Source of the DNA: Fomes fomentarius
Lineage: Eukaryota; Basidiomycota; Agaricomycetes; Polyporales; Polyporaceae
DNA: 64,000 bases
NCBI GenBank assembly: GCA_022606135.1
Contig: JABYQN010000013.1
Coordinates: 124,001-188,000, forward strand
Direction of reading: 5' to 3'
Part shown: in pieces, positions 20,538-32,962 of the stretch
Position numbering within the stretch: the stretch's first letter is position 1
Layout: the number at the start of each line of letters is the position of its first letter
The notes under the pieces: model-generated
What the model was told of the DNA's origin: nothing
The model's database searches: none
The model's input: the letters and a program-made list of their open reading frames with translations, nothing else
Translations under genes and position numbers: made by a program

Positions 20538-22408
20538 TCACTCGAGAGTTGGCGGCGCGTTTCCGCTTCCCACCATCACCCACGCCCCCTCACTGGTTAC
20601 GTCGTCGATGGTCAGGAAGACAGTGGCAGGACCCGGAGGGTAGACGCGACCACTGGGTGGGGTCACGAACGTGAGAGACTTCCCGTCGCGCGAAATTGAC
20701 GCATCCATGAACACCAGACGGGCTCCCGCATGGAATGCGTGGGTCGAAAAGCCCAGGTCCATGAGAGAAACTGAACACAATCCCAAGCGGTCGGTCAGTA
20801 ACGCGGAGGAACACGGCGCGTATGGGAAGCGACGGATCGCCTCTTACCTTGGACCTTCGCACCCGGGCGACGCAAGTTGTTCGGAATCGACACGGGCACC
20901 GTGAACTGCTTGCCGAAAGCGAGCTTTTCGGGGATGTTCAGGATCTTCGGCCGATCGACGAACATGAACGGCGGATCCAGCGTCTGGACGCGGAACTCGC
21001 TCGGGAACTTAATTCCGGGAGCGGCGAACGTCGTGTTCAGGTTCGGGTTGCTGCCCGCAACGAGGAAGTTACCTTGCGGCGTAAGCGTGATGCTAGAGTG
21101 GTACACCCGCGCGATATCCGAGGTCGGGAGGCCCGCGTTGCTGATGCGTCGGCCAAGGGGCGCGTCGGGAGTGTAGAGGGAGGGTGTGAGGACGGCATGG
21201 TCGGCATTGGAGCTACCGATCGCGTCCGGGACCTGTTTAAGAGCTGCAAAGCCGGAGCGTGCGCCGTTGGCGATGAGGACTTGACCGTTGGGTAGGTGGA
21301 CAAGCTCGGGCATCGTGCGGTTCTCCAGCATATGCTCGACCTGCCAGCCCTTCGCGATACCCTCCGGTGTCAGCTTGATGCGGGAGCATTGGGAGGTCGC
21401 AGGGGTCTGCGAGGAGAGAAGAGACGGGTCGATCGTGTCTGACTGACTCCCTCCACAGACGAGGACTTCGGGAACGAAGTCAGGAGGATGGAGAGGGAGG
21501 AGAATAGCGGATCCGTCCATGGGGTTGGTGACGCGCACGCCATTAGGAATATCAGGTAGGATGGTCTCGGTGTTCGCTTCGACGTCGTATATACCCGACC
21601 GGTTGTTCGCGACCATAAAGACCTTGCCGTCGGGAAGAGCGAACAACCTGAATAAGCGCGAGATAATAGCGTCAGTACACCCCATATGCTCTAGCGGGCT
21701 TTCTAGTACTTACCGGGGGAAGAGGTTTGCTGGCAAGCTTCTCTTCAAGAACTCAGATGGCCGAGGCGCGCTCTCCTTCGGTGGGAAGAACTCCAAGCTA
21801 AGCGCAGGATCGATGTTGTAGAACGCGGCATCCTCATGCATGCCACCGACGATCATCAGACTACCGTCGAAGATTCGGATAGAGGAGGAGTACCACCGCT
21901 TCTCCAGGAGGTGCAGATTGGCCGGGTCCTCGAAGACGGTACATCCCTCCCCGGTAGCGGAAACGCATGGCTCGAAGATACGGATTGCTTGAGTACCAGA
22001 TTGGATGGTCGGGTTTCCGGGGAAACCATTGGGATCACCACCAACACTGATCTGTGACAGGAAAGTGAGCGCGATCCGAGGGGTGAACGGCGAGACTCCG
22101 CGTACCATGCTACCGTTGCTGAGCAGAGCGCCGCTGGCGCAGAATGAGTTGGTGACGAGGTCGAGAGGCGTCACAGTGCTGGTCGCCAGATTCCAGAGTG
22201 CGCCCCATGCCGAGTGGTCGTTGATTTGCAGTGGATCATTAGCGGCACGATCGAAGAAGAGGACGAGGTTGGGAGAGACGACAATGGCCTCTAGCGCAAC
22301 GACACCAGAGGTCTCATTTTTCAGGTCGAACCTCCAGCCAGGGGCCGATGGCGCGGCACTGGACAAAGTAGCCAGAAGGGGGAGGAGCGATAATGACGAC
22401 AATCTCAT
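20538..22408 (-). CDS. Glyoxal oxidase-like copper radical oxidase, copy 1
   Basis: Four exons (22408-22106, 22051-21714, 21647-20848, 20770-20538) give 557 aa with an 18-20-residue signal peptide. The product is a secreted AA5_1-type enzyme that oxidises small aldehydes and reduces O2 to H2O2. Expected copper-radical ligands are in place: Cys90 (NSFCASG) and Tyr155 (KRWYSSS) for the thioether cofactor, Tyr396-His397 (RVYHSS) and His491 (STHAFH). Their spacing agrees within one residue with Cys70, Tyr135, Tyr377-His378 and His471 of the Phanerochaete enzyme. The N-terminal beta-propeller and the C-terminal DUF1929 domain (last 100 aa) are both present. Introns lie after the ATG codon of the SNGSM block (phase 0), within an Arg codon (phase 2) and after AAG-GTC-CAA-G (phase 1). 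All complete copies share this pattern. Confidence 0.93.
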
Positions 22409-23995
22409 GGTGACAACGGCGTGGTGACGCTCGCACAATGCGGAGCCAAAGAGTCATGGCTTTATATCATCGTCAGATAGCTCAAAGTGCATACACAACC
22501 AGAGCTTCAGTCAGCAAGAAACATATTTGTGGGAGGGCTTGCTCATCAACTGCAACAGACCTCTCCGGATCCACACGGTGCGCCTGTCTCCATCTCAAAG
22601 CAATTCCGCGCATGCATTATGGACTGAATGTCCGACATACACACACATGCACCGCACGCCCCCACGATCGAGTCATATATCCCGCCCAAGTCCGCAGGTG
22701 GTCGAATAGCGGCATCCGTGTCTCAGGAGTCGTGAGACTAGGGATATGGCAAGGCCACGATGAGAGCAAGCGTTGAAGTGAACAGACTGTAGAGAAGAGC
22801 GAGATATCTTGGCGTTCCCAAGCGTGCAGCATCTGGTTTCCGCGGATTCGCACTACCGTGGTCATCGTTTGAGGGTGATCGCTGATGGTGATACGTTAGT
22901 CGACACCCCCAGTACATGGTAGAAGATGCTGTGAACCTGGGAAGTATTTCCGCGAGCTGGGAACAGGGCCGCTGATACGGTACTACCCTCTTTGGTTCGG
23001 ACAGAGAATGGTTCCCAAACAGGGCGGAGGTTGAAGCCTTCATACCAGATAGTACAGATGAGACTGCGTCAAGGAATTCGGACTATGACTCGAGTTGAAC
23101 ATCGAACTAGAGGGCTTTAGAAGATGTTGCCTCGTCGTTCCTTGAGTACCACCAAGACTTCCGCCAGACCGTTCTGGAGCTTCAAGGCAGACGTGTAGCG
23201 GCCCGCGGGCCAGAGGTGACGGATGACGAGGTGGTGAGAAATGGAGAATGGCTGAGACGAGTTCGAGCAGGCAGAAAGAGAAATACAAGTCAATCGCTAG
23301 GAAATCGGCAATGAGACGAATCCAGATTATATAGACGGGGTGTCAAGAGACGTAAGCAGATCGAGACTTAGGATCAATGAGGGAGAATACTACAGACGAG
23401 AGAAATTAGCTCGTGCCAGCGCATACACGGAATAGGAAACCTAGACGCCGTGCACTTATCTAATCTTATCAAAACGTGAAATGACCAGAACCTGATTTTG
23501 TACTTACTAGAGTGCGATGTGATTTCAAAACGAAACTAACGGAAGGAAGGATAACTTGCACAATTTAGTCAAAGGGATGCTTGGTATGTATAGTAGAGGC
23601 TAGCAAAATGACACCGTATCCATGATCCCCTGCGCTCCGACATCGTACAGCCTGACCGGAGCTATCTGCCTCAGAGTTTGCTGCGTGTAGTTGCCGCCCG
23701 ATCCAAGGCCTTGCTCGCCCGCCACCATCGAGTATGACAGCCTTGGCATATGGTGAGTCGTCATTTCGAAAGAAGGTTGGGCCTAGTGGCAACACGTTGT
23801 GGTAACTCACAAACCTTGTCAGTGGCACTTTGATCATTGCTGCGTCCGCTGTTCAACCCCAATTTCCCGGGGTAAGGTAGAATGATAGGCGAGACAGCAC
23901 TGGCGGGGGTGTGTATAAGAGGACCACCAGTGGGGCATAAGAGATATCTCCTCTCGTTCCCAATCACCCGGTGTCGTTAATCCAACACAACTTCA
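22409..23995. other. Intergenic region, 1.6 kb
   Basis: It holds the promoter of glyoxal oxidase copy 1 at its left end and that of the terpene synthase at its right end. Two adjoining minus-strand frames (23288-23040 and 23043-22738) could be spliced through a GTATGA donor, but the product is not recognisable, so I do not call a gene. Confidence 0.35.
22461..22466 (-). promoter_or_regulatory. TATA box of glyoxal oxidase copy 1
   Basis: TATAAA on the minus strand lies 53 nt upstream of the start codon. Confidence 0.6.
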
Positions 23996-25259
23996 ATGAC
24001 TACCAAGTCGGACATTCCAGAAGATCGAGAAGCGGTATACCTCAATGTTCCCGATTTACTCGTGACTTGGCCATGGCTCCGCAAACACAATTCTCTCCAA
24101 AATATCGTTGCAGAGCAGGGGAATGTCTGGCTGCGCTCCCTTGCTCCCTTCAATACCAAGTCTCAATACGCATTTGATCAATGTGACTTTGGGCTTTTTG
24201 CTGCGTTGTCATTTCCTGACGCAACAGAAGGTATGCTCAACGAGGCTTTGAGGCCTTGTTTTATATTGCAAGGGCGCTTTCAGTTGACGGACATTTGCAG
24301 ATCAGCTTCGCACAGGCCTTGACCTCTTATACCTTGTTTTCGTCATAGACGAATATACGGATGTCGAACCGGCTCGCGTGGTACAAGGGATGGTTGATAT
24401 ACTATGCAAGGACGCCCTCCGCGATCCGCTCAAGACTCGCCCCAGAGATGAAGTGGTCCTTGGGGAGATGACCCGGCAGTAAGTCTCCGCCCTGCCAGAA
24501 TATCCATTGTTACTTTGCTTACCAGTATGCACCTGGGTCAGATTCTGGGAACGGGCACTGCGAACCGCAGGTACACGGTCAGGAGCCGGGGCACAGTACT
24601 TCCTTACAGCCTTCGTCGACTACCTGGACTCCCTAGTCATCGAGGCGGAGGCTCGCGACAGAGGTCGCATTCTACAGCTCACCGAGTACCTCGCAATACG
24701 CGTACAGTGTGCGGGAGTGCGGCCCTGCTACGCAATCCGTGGCTTGTACCTTTCTATCCCTAAGGAGGCGGTGGAAACACTCGAGGAGATGGTGTACCTG
24801 GGCTCTGAGCTCATAGCAATAGACAATGTGAGTAGTATGCACGTGGCACATCTACTCTACTATAAGTTGACTTCTCACCGGTTTTAGGATATCCTGTCTT
24901 TCAACAGGGAGCGAGCTGCAGGACTTGCCGACTTCAATATCGTCACAGTTGTCATGCATCAGTTTGACCTCAATCTCGATGGTGCCATTGACTGGCTAAC
25001 CAAGCGCGCCGAGGCATGCCAGTCGAAGTACATGGAGTGCATGGAACGGGTTACGTCTTATGGACCAGACGTGGACAGTGAGATGCAGGTGCTGGTTAAC
25101 CACATGGGGAACTTTCGTCGTGCTTGCTGGAGCTGGAGCTTTGAGTGCGGACGTTACTTCGGGGATCGTGGAGAGGAGTTTGCGCAGAAGAAGAAGATCC
25201 CGCTCCTGCCAAACCAGACAAGTAGGAGGGATGAGCATGGAGACCGGGTGGTAGTATGA
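23996..25259 (+). CDS. Terpene synthase (class I, sesquiterpene-type)
   Basis: Four exons (23996-24230, 24301-24478, 24542-24827, 24888-25259) give 356 aa, the usual size of basidiomycete sesquiterpene synthases. The Asp-rich metal motif is DEYTD (about 95-99) within a YLVFVIDEYTDVE helix. The second metal motif NDILSFNRE (233-241) fits ND-x2-S-x3-E, and the RY pair occurs about 80 residues later in CGRYFGD. These bind the magnesium-diphosphate of a prenyl diphosphate, probably farnesyl diphosphate, and the cytosolic enzyme cyclises it. The cyclisation product cannot be predicted. No P450 or other tailoring gene is adjacent. A decayed paralogue fragment follows directly. Confidence 0.92.
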
Positions 25260-25654
25260 TTGGAGATGTTTGCTATGACTGCTACATCCAGACATCCGTG
25301 TGCACTCACCGGAGGCGAGATCAAGAAGTGTTGTGTTTCCAGGTAACATCTGTGGATCAATGCGACGGTCACCACGTGGTCGTTTAGCCATCGAAGTTCA
25401 TGCACATGGCACACATGAATTGGCGTTACTACATGACGGGCATTGGCGCGTAAGTATCACCACCCCTTCCGAATATCATCAGCTTATTTTCTGATACGTC
25501 AGTCCAGAACAAAGAGGGCGATTTAGCTCGATGTGTGGCCTCTGAGTGGCCTCGGGTTTGCATCCGAGCCATCACATTTATACTTAGAGTCGGGTAAGCA
25601 CCCGACAATTGGAACGCTGTCACCGCTGGTTGGTCGGTCATTACCGCTCCTCAC
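25260..25654. other. Spacer between terpene synthase and its decayed paralogue
   Basis: No gene recognised. It may contain further eroded parts of the paralogue that can no longer be aligned by eye. Confidence 0.35.
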
Positions 25655-25990
25655 TAGCACTTCGCGTCCGAGGAGTGGCGCCATACATGTACTCACGATC
25701 CCTCACGAAGCTATGGACGCTCTATCTGAGCTTGTATATTCATCGTCATTGTGGTTACCCCGGTCATCATCCTCTACCTAGATAGTGATAGTGCGATTCA
25801 TTGGATGGTCAAAGGAGGCAGAGAGAATTCAGGCGAGGTTCAGGTAATGCTCGTCTTTCGAGGAGGAAGCGGACTGGATCTTTCGAAGGTGGATGCTACT
25901 TCGGGGACCGCGGCCGAAAATTCACGAAGATGAAGAAATTACCATCGTTTCCACGCACAGCCTGTGACCAAGGGGTGATACGGTCCAAAC
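25655..25990 (+). pseudogene. Terpene synthase pseudogene fragment (3' part)
   Basis: In shifting frames this stretch matches the C-terminal half of the intact terpene synthase. Matching pieces are IPHEAMDALSELVYSS (versus IPKEAVETLEEMVYLG), LDSDSAIHWMVK (versus LNLDGAIDWLTK), and GCYFGDRGRKFTKMKKLPSFP (about 25888-25950, versus GRYFGDRGEEFAQKKKIPLLP). The NSE motif is missing and no long frame remains. It is the remnant of a tandem duplicate. Confidence 0.75.
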
Positions 25991-26117
25991 TCCACTCATG
26001 CCCTGACAGGACGAGCTGAATATGACATGGAAATCACATTGGTGCATGTAATGCTGCTCCGTAAAACCCCTTGTATCCCAATCATACACAATCTACTTTC
26101 GATTACCTTTCACATAC

Positions 26118-27956
26118 TCATTCGAGGGTGGGTGGTGCATTCCCGCTTCCCACCATCACCCAGGCACCCTCGCTCGTGACATCGTTGACAGTCAGGAAGA
26201 CAGTGGCGGGTCCTGGAGGATAGATGCGCCCGCTTGGAGGTGTGACGAACGTAAGGGCCTTGGAGTCGCTCGAGATAGTCGCGTCCATGAATACAAGGCG
26301 CGCGCCTGAGTGAAATCCATGAGTGGAGAAGCCTAGATCCATGAGCGCGACTGAGAAAGCCGATCAGTCTCAAGATCCACCACAGCGCAAGCGGAAAGCA
26401 AAGCACGTACGTTGGACCTTCGAGTCAGACCGCTGTAAAGAAGACGGAAGCGAGATGGGGACAGTGATAGTCTTTCCAAACCCAATCTTCTCTGGCATAC
26501 TGAGAATCTTGGGGCGAGGGAGCGACATGAATGGCGGATCGAGCGTCTCCACGCGGAACTCGCTGGGGAATTCGAGGTCGGAGCTGGTCAACGTTCCGTT
26601 GTTTGGGTTGCTTCCTGCGATGAGGAAATTACCCTGTGGCGTAAGTGTGATGCTCGAGTGATAGACGCGAGCGACGTCGGATGCAGGCAACCCAATGTTG
26701 CTGAAACGTTGCCCTAGAGGAGCGTCAGGAGTGTAGATGGACGGAGTCGTCACGGCGTGGTCGGCGTTCGAGTTTCCGATGATATCTTGTACACTGTTGT
26801 ACCCTGCGAAGCCAGAGCCTGCACCGTTCGCAATGAGGACCTGACCGTTCGGGATATGGACGAGCTCGTGCATGGTGCGACCCTCGAGCATATGTTCAAT
26901 TTGCCAACCCTCTGCGATACCTTCAGGTGTCACCTTCAAGCGCGAGCATTGTGAGGTCGCGGCAATCTGGCTTGAGAGGTCCGCAGGCTGGATACGGTCG
27001 TCGACTGCTTGACCTCCACAGACCAGAACTTCGGGGATGAAGTCGGGGGGCGAGAGAGGGAGGAGGATGACGGAGCCGTCCATAGGGTTCGTGACACGCA
27101 CGCCGTTGGGGATGTCCGGAAGGATAGTCTCAGTGTTCGCTTCGATGTCGTAGATGATGGTCTGGTTGTTCGCGATCATGAACACTCGTCCGTCGGGGAG
27201 CGCCACTTGTCTGCAATTAAATTTGAATAAGTGGTGAAGAGACGAATTATTCGCGGAGCCACTGACCGCGGGAACATGTTCGCAGGTAGCGAGCGCTCCA
27301 GGAACGCAGATGGGCGCACAGTCTCTTCCTTGCGCGGGAAGAACTCGAAACTGTTCTCTGGGTCGACATTGTAGAAGGTCGCCTCCACGCGCATGCCGCC
27401 GGCAATCAAGAGGCTCCCGTCGAAGATACGAATCGCAGACGGGTACCACCGCTTGGCCAAGAGTATGAGGTTGGGATCCTCGAAGAGCGTGCAGCCCTCT
27501 CCAGTTGTGGATGTGCATGGCCCGAGCAGGCGGATGGCTTGGTTGCCTGGCTTGATAATTGGATTTCCTGGGAAGCCTGTCTGGTCGCCACCGATGCTCG
27601 CCTGCTCGGTGGTGAGTATATATCAAAACAAAGTGTAATGCTCAGACACATACCATGGTTCCGTTGCTGAGAAGTGCACCGCTCGCACAGAAAGAGTTGG
27701 TGACGACATCGAGTGCGGCGACAGTGCTAGTCTCGAGATTCCATAGAGCGCCCCACGCGGAATGCCCGTTGATTTGAAGAGGGTCGGCCGACGCACGGTC
27801 GAAGAACAACGCAAGCGTAGGGGAAACGATTATGGACTCAAGGGCCACTATGCCTGATGTCGTGTTCTTGACGTTGAACGACCACTGTGGGGCTGCAGGA
27901 GCTGCACCCGACAGGGATGCGAAGAGGGCAAGTAGGAAGAGAGACGAGATCCCCAT
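26118..27956 (-). CDS. Glyoxal oxidase-like copper radical oxidase, copy 2
   Basis: Exons 27956-27654, 27601-27267, 27210-26411 and 26350-26118 give 556 aa. The signal peptide is [20 protein letters not shown]. Active-site blocks NSFCASG, KRWYPSA, RVYHSS and [10 protein letters not shown] are intact. It lies next to the terpene synthase remnant and reads toward it. The overlapping open frame in the third exon extends falsely upstream through the second intron; the splice borders used here match the other copies. Confidence 0.92.
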
Positions 27957-28880
27957 CGTTGCGACTCGGCCAAATGGTCAGAAGTGAAGGCGACGCCCAT
28001 TTAGACCACAGTTATAGCCATGAGAGGTGACACTGCGTCTCTCCGTGCCCAACAATACCGAGATGCCCATTATTCAGCTCCAACGCCGTCGTGAGCCTAT
28101 CAACTTGGCATAACGGACCGTGGATACAGCTTTCTCAAGCCGCACTGTGCCTTCCAGCGCATGATATGACTGCAGCTTTAGACTCAACGAATGACTGCAA
28201 GCGTCACGTACCCTGGCTGAGGGTCGGACGTAGCATAGAAGGCTCGGAGGTTCGAGACGCTCGTAAGCATCCCATGGACGTGAGATTCTCAGTCAAAGAG
28301 GAATTTGGTCGCGGAACGACAAGAATGGTGGAGATATTGAGTTTCTTCTATTGTGCCTGAAAGTTCCCAAGGGAGGTGTACTCCAGTACTGTTCACCAAG
28401 CGTTTCACATGTTGCTGCGGACGTTCTGCATCACGGGCCTGCCAAACTGCGTTCATATGACCTACATGACGGGTGAGATGGAGCTCTGATGAGGCATGGA
28501 AGCGAATAGAACGCACCTACAGCTCAGTACACGGCCGTAGTCTGAGAACAAATCTTACCAGGCTATGAATGGAGCCGTGCGCCGGTCTACAGTCGCGTTC
28601 AATACTGGGTCCTCATGATGCAGCCCTGAGAGGAGAATAAGTTCATCAAGCCCGCTTGTATTTGCCGGAGAGACGTTCCTTGTTGCAACTCGTCGTTCTC
28701 TCTCGCAGATGATCCGAATGGCGGTTCACAGTCCAGAGCCCTGCCTTAGACGTAGGCATGTCTCCGTACAAACGTTCGGTATGCAAGTGACATTCGTAGA
28801 TTGTGTACACATCCTGCCTGTCAGTCCATTACATATCATACACACGGAAAGTAGTGCCATGATCGTTCCGAGTCCCACCC
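27957..28880. other. Intergenic region; left boundary of the inverted duplication
   Basis: The right half, from about 28331, matches 53214-52660 in inverted orientation. A weak minus-strand frame in it (28289-28516) is paralleled by a frame in the other arm (53029-53200), but the similarity reflects DNA duplication and I do not call a gene. TATAAC-like sequence near 28012 may serve copy 2. Confidence 0.5.
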
Positions 28881-30760
28881 TTACTCAAGAGTCGGAGGAG
28901 GATTACCGCTTCCGACCATGACCCAAGCTCCTTCGCTTGTGACGTCGTCCACAGTCAAGAAGATGGTAGCCGGGCCAGGCGGGTAGACACGACCGTTGGG
29001 TGGAGTGACGAACGTAAGTGACTGGCCATCGGATGAGATCGTCGCGTCCATGAACACAAGGCGCGCGCTCATGTGGAACCCGTGAGTTGAGAAACCGAGG
29101 TCCATAAGCGACACTGCACGAGCCAATGTTAGAGATGAATCGTGATGAAGACGAAGATAAGAAAGAGTGGGTAGACTAGAGCGTACCTTGTACCTTCGCG
29201 TCACTTCGGTTGAGCGAGTCCGGGAGAGATATCGGGACGGTGACGCTCTCCCCAAACCCGAGCTTCTTGGGCATACCCAGGATCTCCGGCCGAGCAACGA
29301 ACATGAACGGCGGGTTGAGCATCTGCACGCGGAACTCCGATGGGAACTTCACACCCGACGTGAACCTCGTGCCATTGTTCGGGTTACTCCCGGAGACCAG
29401 GAAGTTCCCCTGTGGAGTGAGGGTGATCGTCGAATGGTACATCCGCGCGATGGTCGCGTTCGGCATGCCTTCGTTACTGATGCGCTGCCCCAGAGGCGCG
29501 TCGGGCGTGTAGATGGATGGGATGAGCGCCGCGTCGTCTGCGTACGAGTTACCCACGGGGTCGGGGAATTCGGGATTCAAGTCAGAGAAGCCGGAGAAAC
29601 CTTTGCTGGCTCCGTTGGAGATGAGGACCTGCCCGTTCGGGATGTGCAGAAGCTCGTTGAGCGTACGACCCTCGAGCATGTGCTCTACCTCCCATCCCTT
29701 CTCGATTCCCTCGGGAGTGAGCATGATGCGCGAGCATTGCGTAGTCGCTGGGTGCTGGGAGGAGACTTTATCCCTTGCGATATCATTGTCAACGTCTGAG
29801 CCACCACAAACGAGCACCTCAGGGATGTAGTCTGGAGGTGAGAGCGGAAGGAGGATAGCAGAGCCGTCGGTGGGCGCTGTGACACGGACACCGTTGGGGA
29901 TGTCTGGGAGGATGGTCTCTGTCTGAGCGTCGATGTCGTAGATGATGCTCTGGTTGTTCGCGACCATGAAAATTCTGCCATCCGGCAAGGCGAACTGCCT
30001 GGGACGAGATGGCGGTGGTGAGCGGCTGAGAGGACACAATATCACGACTAGGAAGACGAACCTCGGGAACAAGTTGAGAGGCAATGACCTCGCTAAGAAG
30101 GGCGACGGACGCGCTGTCTCTTCTTTACGCGGGAAAAACTCGAAGCTGTTTTCGGGGTTGATGTTGGAGAAGTGTGAAGTGACGTGTGATCCACCAGCGA
30201 TCAAGAGGCTACCGTCGTAGATACGGATGGACGACGGGTACCAACGTTCCACGAGGAGGTGCAAATTGGGGTCCTCGAAAACGGTGCATCCTTCGCCCGT
30301 AGGAGACTCGCAGGGCTCGAACAGCCGTAGAGCTTGATTACCAGGCTTGATAGCGGGATTGTTGTCGAAGCCACCTTGATCTCCACCAATGCTTACCTGG
30401 ATACGAAGTTAGTCAACCCATATGAGACGATAATAGTTGTATACCAACCATCGTCCCATTGCTGAGCATTGCGCCACCTGAACACCATGAGTTCGTGATG
30501 ACATTGAGAGCGGTGACTTCGTGAGTCTGGAGATTCCATAAAGCGCCCCAGGCAGAATGGCCGTTGATTTGAAGCGGGGCGTCAGATGCGCGGTCGAAAA
30601 AGAGAGCAAGAGTGGGAGAGACGATGATGGATTCTAGGACGACAATCCCAGAAGTCTGATCGAGAAGGTCGAAGCTCCACCCCGGTGCAGCAGGAGCCGC
30701 ACCGACGATTGAAGCAAAGAGGAGAGTGATCGCATAGAGAGACCTAGACATAACCGCCAT
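28881..30760 (-). CDS. Glyoxal oxidase-like copper radical oxidase, copy 3
   Basis: Exons 30760-30449, 30396-30062, 29998-29187 and 29113-28881 give 563 aa. The cofactor Cys lies in NSWCSGG, and ERWYPSS, RMYHST and [10 protein letters not shown] complete the site. An insertion of about four residues in the third exon (the SDLNPEFPD region) sets this copy and copy 6 apart. It is the closest relative of copy 6, and exon lengths are identical in the two (312, 335, 812, 233 nt). An ATG three codons in (30751) is an alternative start. Confidence 0.92.
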
Positions 30761-30817
30761 GAAGTCGCCGTTGAGGTTTCAGTCCACAAAGACATGATCC
30801 TCGTCCCGCGCCGAGGC

Positions 30818-30823
30818 TTTATA
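30818..30823 (-). promoter_or_regulatory. TATA box of glyoxal oxidase copy 3
   Basis: TATAAA on the minus strand lies 58 nt upstream of the start. It is conserved in the inverted copy at 50710-50715. Confidence 0.65.
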
Positions 30824-31246
30824 GGTGCAACAGTCGTGGTTGCTGCAATACATGACAGCAAGAAGCCTGAAGATTGCTGCGGCTTTGTCAACGTGTCGCG
30901 TCGTCCGGTGAGAGAGGGCTACACCAAAAGAAGAGCAGATGCGTTCTATCCCCACATTCTACCCTCGTTCGAGATGAGAATTGAATTGCGGGACGCCGTG
31001 TAGCATCTTACATGGACCCAGTCGACGTTACCTTGGACCCTCCGACTGAAGATCTTGACTGGTGAATGTGCTCCGTATGGGAATACATGTACCCATGTTT
31101 ACGGTGCGCGGGAAGTCCAAGTATTGATCAATATTGATTTCGTGTTTTGAGTACCGCAACCGTGGGAGCATTCTCATGTTGCCACGAAGGCGCTCAACTC
31201 TCTCTCTTGATGCGCCTGTCCCGTCTCTGGTCTTGGAACTTCTCAC

Positions 31247-31639
31247 TCACTGGGGCCAATAATGCGTGTAACGACCCGTTATACTGTAATGACATTGCTG
31301 TTACTGGCCAAATATGACTAGCATGTGACAGGCTATTATATTGGAAACTCATTTTAATTGAGAATTGCGTGTGTTGCTTGCAGAATTTCTTCTCCATTCA
31401 TCTCGTTTTCACTGTTTGTTCCATTCAAAATGAGTTTATTGTTTGACAAGCTGCTACAATAAATGCAATGTTTGAAACATATCAAGTCATGTATCAATCA
31501 GATACACAGGCCGATATATTGCTGTTACACGCAATCCAAAAATGAGTTTCCAATAAAAGACATGCTAGTCATGTTTGGTCAGTAACAGCAATGTCATTAC
31601 GGTATAACGGGTCGTTCCACGCATGATTGGCCCCAGTGA
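31247..31639. mobile_element. MITE-like element with about 105-bp imperfect terminal inverted repeats
   Basis: The left end TCACTGGGGCCAAT at 31247 is matched by ATTGGCCCCAGTGA ending at 31639. About 84 bp inward from each end match with a handful of mismatches, and after a small indel the ATTGGAAACTCATTTT block continues the repeat. The 393-bp element is AT-richer than its surroundings and has no coding capacity. No clear target duplication could be defined. The corresponding place in the right arm (about 50.33 kb) lacks it. Confidence 0.8.
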
Positions 31640-32962
31640 CTGGCGCAGCTATGCGCTCCTCTCAATTGATCTACGGTTCATGATCTCGTCATAGTCATAT
31701 TAGCAATTGCGTGAAGTATTGTTGCGATGCTTATTATACCCTGACAGTTCGACACCAATCATGGCTTGTTAACCCCGGCCTTGTGGGGATCGTAGGGCTT
31801 AGAATAACTAACTTTATAGTAGTCGAGAGTACCTGAGTCCCACATTATACAAGCACTCTGGCTTCGATGAACATAGGCTGGCTCAGGGCTGGGAAGAGGG
31901 AGGTGTTTTGTAGTCTGGGCACTGCACTAGCATGGGTAGGGTGTAGCTAGAAATACCTCAAGAACATCGCGGTAGCTGATTCTGAGTCTGGCGTATGCAC
32001 AATATTGCAGCAGGCCGCCGTTCAGCGAGACATGCTTGCCCTAAGTTCAGAGACAGGGTACGCGGTCGTGGTGGATAGAAGCACAAATGCCTCACCCGTC
32101 ACGCAGTTTTCTCACATCTGGGCGCCAATGGATGTCGAACCGTGCCTTCGGAGACGCCCAATTAGTTTGGTGGTTCGCCGCGACAGACAAGATGATGGTT
32201 GGACCACATCGTGTCTTGTGGTTATGCTATATTACTCTCAGTGTCCTTTGCTTGACCCCTACTATGGGCGCTGTTAGAAAAGAAATACAAGTTGCCGCGA
32301 GTCCACATATGCACGTCTAGTGAAGGAGGCCCGGGACTCGCGCACTATGGTCATGAGTTCTCCATCATAACTCATGACCCTTTGCCTGCACCGGGGTCTC
32401 CCACACACCTCCTACTATACACCGTCGACTCCACTATTACAGTCAACGTGACCCTCGAGCATCATCCGATGTTTTGGTACCGAGTAGCAAAGAGTGTGAA
32501 CTTTGAACTTGAAGAGCGGCCGAACACTGACCCTCTGCCAGTCGTAGACTCGCCAAGAGTGAAGATGACAACCATACACGTGCAATCCTGCGTAACACGT
32601 TTGCCGTCGACATCTTCAATTGAATAAGTGGATACGGGACTGGACCTATGACCATCTTGCTCTCCCATTGCGGCCGCTTTCGTCGCACGAGTACACAGAA
32701 TCTAAGTGGTCGCAACGTGTTCAGGGGAGTACCACTTCCACGAGTCTTCGCCTAAATGTCTCTAGCACAGCGCTTCCGAAAGGTTCCATCTCCATTCCAT
32801 ATCTCCGTCGAAACCTAGCCAGATTGTTTTCAGGTCATAGATCCTTCTGTACATGTCCTGTACTCTTACACCCTTGCTATACATCTCGACCAAGCCAGGG
32901 TCTGGGTGTGCTGCTCAGTTCCGAGTCTTACACATCCCCTTATTCTGGAGAGATGATGGCCC

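Larger units (their letters stand above)
30761..32962. other. Intergenic region between copies 3 and 4
   Basis: No gene recognised. It contains a TATA box for copy 3, a MITE-like element (31247-31639) and several blocks shared with the right arm of the inverted duplication, including frames such as SCVTRLPSTSS that recur at 49.3 kb only because of the duplication. Confidence 0.5.

Noticed and set aside
22738..23288. Two adjoining minus-strand frames that could be spliced
   Set aside because: Only one possible junction and no family resemblance; could be chance.
28289..28516. Similar small frames at 28.3-28.5 kb and 53.0-53.2 kb as a conserved gene
   Set aside because: Similarity follows from the inverted duplication, and both frames are open by chance with substitutions not biased to synonymous sites as far as I can judge by eye.
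31247..31639. Mariner-type TA target duplication for the MITE-like element
   Set aside because: Flanking bases do not form a TA or any clear duplication; the superfamily is left open.
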